From contig JAXDLT010000362.1 of the NCBI GenBank assembly GCA_034666465.1, positions 1-7,522 of the forward strand: a DNA stretch of 7,522 nucleotides, given 5' to 3'. Shown piece by piece: positions 5,688 through 7,522 of the stretch. Each line of letters begins with the position of its first letter. The stretch's first letter is position 1. The notes beneath the pieces were generated by a model. That model ran no database searches and was not told the DNA's origin. It worked only from the letters and a program-made list of their open reading frames with translations. The position numbers were made by a program, and so were the translations under genes. The DNA is from CF-96 sp028287605 (lineage in GTDB: Bacteria > Chloroflexota > Dormibacteria > Aeolococcales > Aeolococcaceae).

Positions 5688-7369
5688 CGTCCTACGGCCC
5701 AGCCTGGAACGAGGAGCTCCAGCAGCTCTTCGACGCCCTCCCGCCCCGCATCGCCGAGGCCGCTCGTCAGCTCCCCGACACTCGCGGTGAGCTGCTCGAG
5801 ATCGTGCTCGACCTCGGCCGAGAGCCCGAGGCTCGCTTCGACGCCGGGGAGATCATCCTCGACCGCGTCCAGGTGACCCGTGAGGATCTCGAGTACGTGG
5901 TGACGCGGGTTGGCGCCTTCGGTGACGACAACCGGGCCGGCATCGAGCGCACCCTGCACCGCATCAGCGCCATCCGCAACCGGTCTCGCGACATCGTCGG
6001 CCTCACCTGCCGTGTGGGCCGGGCGGTCACCGGGACCATCGACATCATCAAGGACATCGTCGTCGGGGGCCGGTCGATCCTCCTCCTCGGCGCGCCCGGC
6101 ATCGGCAAGACGACGATGCTTCGCGAGTGCGCCCGGGTGCTCAGCGACGAGTGCGGCAAGCGCGTGGTCATCGTCGACACCTCGAACGAGATCGCCGGCG
6201 ACGGCGACATCCCCCATCCCGGCATCGGTCGCGCCCGGCGGATGCAGGTGGCCACCCCGGCGATGCAGCACGCGGTGATGATCGAGGCGGTCGAGAACCA
6301 CATGCCCCAGGTCATCGTCATCGACGAGATCGGCACCGAGCTCGAGGCGGTGGCGGCGCGCACCATCGCCGAGCGCGGGGTGCAGCTGGTGGGCACCGCC
6401 CACGGCTCCAACCTCGACAACCTGCTCGTCAACCCCACCCTGAACGACCTCCTCGGCGGCATCCAGACGGTCACCCTCAGCGACGAGGAGGCGCGCCGCC
6501 GGGGCACCCAGAAGAGCGTGCTCGAGCGCAAGGCGCCGCCCACCTTCGACGTGCTGGTGGAGATCCGCGAGCGCGACAGGGTGGTCGTCCACATGCCCCT
6601 CGACGAGACCGTCGACGAGGCGCTGCGCGGCCGGGTCAAGCCGGCCGAGCTGCGGCTGCGCGGCGAGAGCGGTCAGATCGTCAGCCGGATCGACACCTCG
6701 TCACCCGTCCCCGGCGTCTTTCCCGAGGCGGCGCCCTTCGGCGGGGTTCGCAGCCGCCGTGACCGCGACCGCGACCGCGAGCGTGAGCAGGACGCCTTCC
6801 TGCGGCCGCGGCGCTCGCTGCGCACCCTGGAGGCCGACCCCTTCGCCCTCGCCCACGAGGGGCGGGAGCGCGAGCTGCGCGAGGTCCGCGGGCCCCGTCC
6901 CAACCAGCCGCTGTCCGTCTTCCCGTACGGGGTGTCCAGAACCTACCTGGAGCAGGCGGTGCGCGAGCTGCGCCTGCCGGTGCGCATCCAGCACCACGTC
7001 GACGACGCCGACACCGTGCTCACCCTGAAGAACTACTACCGGCGCAAGGACTCGCCGGTGCGCGCCGCCGAGTCGACCGGCATCCCCATCCAGGTGCTGC
7101 GCAGCAACACCGTGGCGCAGATCAAGGGCGCGCTCGCCCGGGTCTACGGGGTGGACGTCGGCGATCCCACCGAGGTCGCCCTCCAGGAGGCCACCGAGGC
7201 GATCAACCGGGTGCTCCAGACCCATCAGACGGTGGAGCTGGCGCCCCAGAACGCCTACGTGCGCCGCCTCCAGCACAAGCTCGTCGAGCAGCACGAGCTC
7301 ACCGCCCGGAGCACCGGCAGCGACCCCAACCGCCGCCTCTGCATCCTCGGCCCCGGCGACGAGGCCTAG
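5684..7369 (+). CDS. AAA ATPase with C-terminal R3H nucleic-acid-binding domain (Ycf45/SpoIIIAA-like)
   Basis: The 561-residue protein joins a P-loop ATPase to an R3H domain. The order is: N-terminal helical region; RDIVGLTCRVGRAVTG before the nucleotide-binding core; Walker A GAPGIGKTT (136-144); DTSNEIAGDGDIPHPGIG after it; Walker B VIVIDE with Asp214-Glu215; TAHGSNLDNLLVNPTLNDLLGG; a charged linker; a domain beginning VFPYGVSRTYLEQA (Tyr415); and the R3H motif Arg527-x3-His531 in YVRRLQHKLVEQH. This arrangement is that of the cyanobacterial/plastid Ycf45-type proteins, related in the ATPase part to SpoIIIAA. R3H domains bind single-stranded nucleic acid, so a cytosolic DNA- or RNA-linked role is likely, but the process is not established. 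The start at 5684 overlaps the GNAT stop by four bases. An AGGAG at 5661-5665 is 18 bases away, too far for normal initiation, so coupling is favoured. The frame is open further upstream to 4718, but that part is a shadow of the GNAT gene. Confidence 0.93.
   Translation: MTSYGPAWNEELQQLFDALPPRIAEAARQLPDTRGELLEIVLDLGREPEARFDAGEIILDRVQVTREDLEYVVTRVGAFGDDNRAGIERTLHRISAIRNRSRDIVGLTCRVGRAVTGTIDIIKDIVVGGRSILLLGAPGIGKTTMLRECARVLSDECGKRVVIVDTSNEIAGDGDIPHPGIGRARRMQVATPAMQHAVMIEAVENHMPQVIVIDEIGTELEAVAARTIAERGVQLVGTAHGSNLDNLLVNPTLNDLLGGIQTVTLSDEEARRRGTQKSVLERKAPPTFDVLVEIRERDRVVVHMPLDETVDEALRGRVKPAELRLRGESGQIVSRIDTSSPVPGVFPEAAPFGGVRSRRDRDRDREREQDAFLRPRRSLRTLEADPFALAHEGRERELREVRGPRPNQPLSVFPYGVSRTYLEQAVRELRLPVRIQHHVDDADTVLTLKNYYRRKDSPVRAAESTGIPIQVLRSNTVAQIKGALARVYGVDVGDPTEVALQEATEAINRVLQTHQTVELAPQNAYVRRLQHKLVEQHELTARSTGSDPNRRLCILGPGDEA
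6749..6790 (+). repeat. Arg/Asp/Glu low-complexity linker with GACCGC repeats
   Basis: Residues 356-369 of the ATPase read RSRRDRDRDREREQ. At DNA level GACCGC occurs three times in a row at 6761-6778, followed by related GAGCGT. The segment joins the ATPase core to the YGVSR/R3H part and is probably a flexible, hypervariable linker that grows and shrinks by repeat slippage. Confidence 0.7.
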
Positions 7370-7522
7370 GGCGGCAGCATGAACTCCGACGGCGACGCCG
7401 TCCCCTCCCCATCGGAGGGTCTGGGGAGAGTCCTCCCCCGGGGCCCGCGGAACGCGGGGGGCGCCCCCCCCCGAATGCCGGGGGCCCCGGGGGATTTTCA
7501 GGGAGTCCCTCGTCGCGAACAG
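7370..7522. other. Structured G/C-rich tail after the ATPase gene
   Basis: No convincing gene lies here. An ATG at 7379 opens a frame that stays open for 48 codons to the right edge, but its product (MNSDGDAVPSPSEGLGRV and onward) is Pro/Gly-rich and resembles no family I know. The DNA is a series of inverted repeats: CCCTCC/GGAGGG (7403-7408, 7414-7419), CCCGCG/CGCGGG with a GAA loop (7444-7458), the palindrome GGGGGGCGCCCCCC (7456-7469), and the long stem described separately. Runs of up to nine C (7464-7472) make sequencing error possible. Confidence 0.5.
7435..7498 (+). terminator. Putative terminator: 12-bp stem followed by a short T-run
   Basis: CCCCCGGGGCCC (7435-7446) is the exact reverse complement of GGGCCCCGGGGG (7482-7493). 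The 35-base interval itself contains the self-complementary GGGGGGCGCCCCCC, and the right arm is followed by A and then TTTT (7495-7498). The very stable stem plus short T-run, 66 bases after the ATPase stop, fits an intrinsic terminator for the GNAT-ATPase pair. The loop is long and the T-run short, so it may instead be a repeat element. Confidence 0.4.

Noticed and set aside
7379..7522. ATG-initiated frame running off the right edge as a new gene (for example a thymidylate kinase)
   Set aside because: A thymidylate kinase would show a P-loop within the first 20 or so residues and none is present. The product is Pro/Gly-rich and overlaps the hairpin cluster.
1..7522. CRISPR arrays, tRNA or rRNA genes, insertion sequences
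   Set aside because: I saw no direct repeats with regular spacers, no tRNA-like cloverleaf with a CCA end, no rRNA sequence and no transposase motifs on either strand.

Overview
The window is very GC-rich bacterial DNA with strongly G/C-biased third codon positions. Long meaningless open frames therefore run antisense to the real genes. The gene content (a Flp-type pilin with a GQGLVEYALIL core, the PdxS/PdxT pyridoxal-phosphate synthase, a GT87-type membrane glycosyltransferase and an R3H-domain AAA ATPase of the Ycf45/SpoIIIAA-like type) together with leaderless promoters suggests a high-GC Terrabacteria lineage. Dormibacterota, Chloroflexota or deep Actinobacteriota are the candidates; this placement is inference and has not been tested by any search.

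Layout. Bases 1-890 on the minus strand hold the N-terminal 296 residues of a polytopic membrane protein that runs off the left edge. A 228-base divergent intergenic region (891-1118) follows. All other genes are on the plus strand: a 74-residue Flp pilin (1119-1343), pdxS (about 1445-2368), a GT87-like membrane glycosyltransferase (2442-3794), pdxT overlapping it by 8 bases (3787-4419), a leader region with a possible 19-codon ORF (4429-4488), a tandem-GNAT protein (4572-5687), and the R3H/AAA ATPase (5684-7369), which overlaps the GNAT gene by four bases (ATGA). The last about 150 bases are packed with G/C-rich inverted repeats and probably form the transcription end of this cluster.

Function. 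PdxS and PdxT together make pyridoxal 5'-phosphate from ribose 5-phosphate, glyceraldehyde 3-phosphate and glutamine. The two subunit genes are separated by an unrelated membrane glycosyltransferase. The GNAT/ATPase pair looks translationally coupled and may work together, but neither has a secure function.

The most notable pattern is regulatory. Several plus-strand genes have a TAnnnT -10 hexamer placed so that transcription should start at or next to the initiation codon. TAGGAT, TAGACT and TAGACT each lie exactly six bases before an ATG or GTG; TACACT lies eight bases before the pdxT GTG; a weaker GACACT lies six bases before the GNAT ATG. pdxS is the exception: it has TACAAT followed by a leader with a Shine-Dalgarno-like sequence. 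This implies mostly leaderless translation and a separate promoter for nearly every gene.
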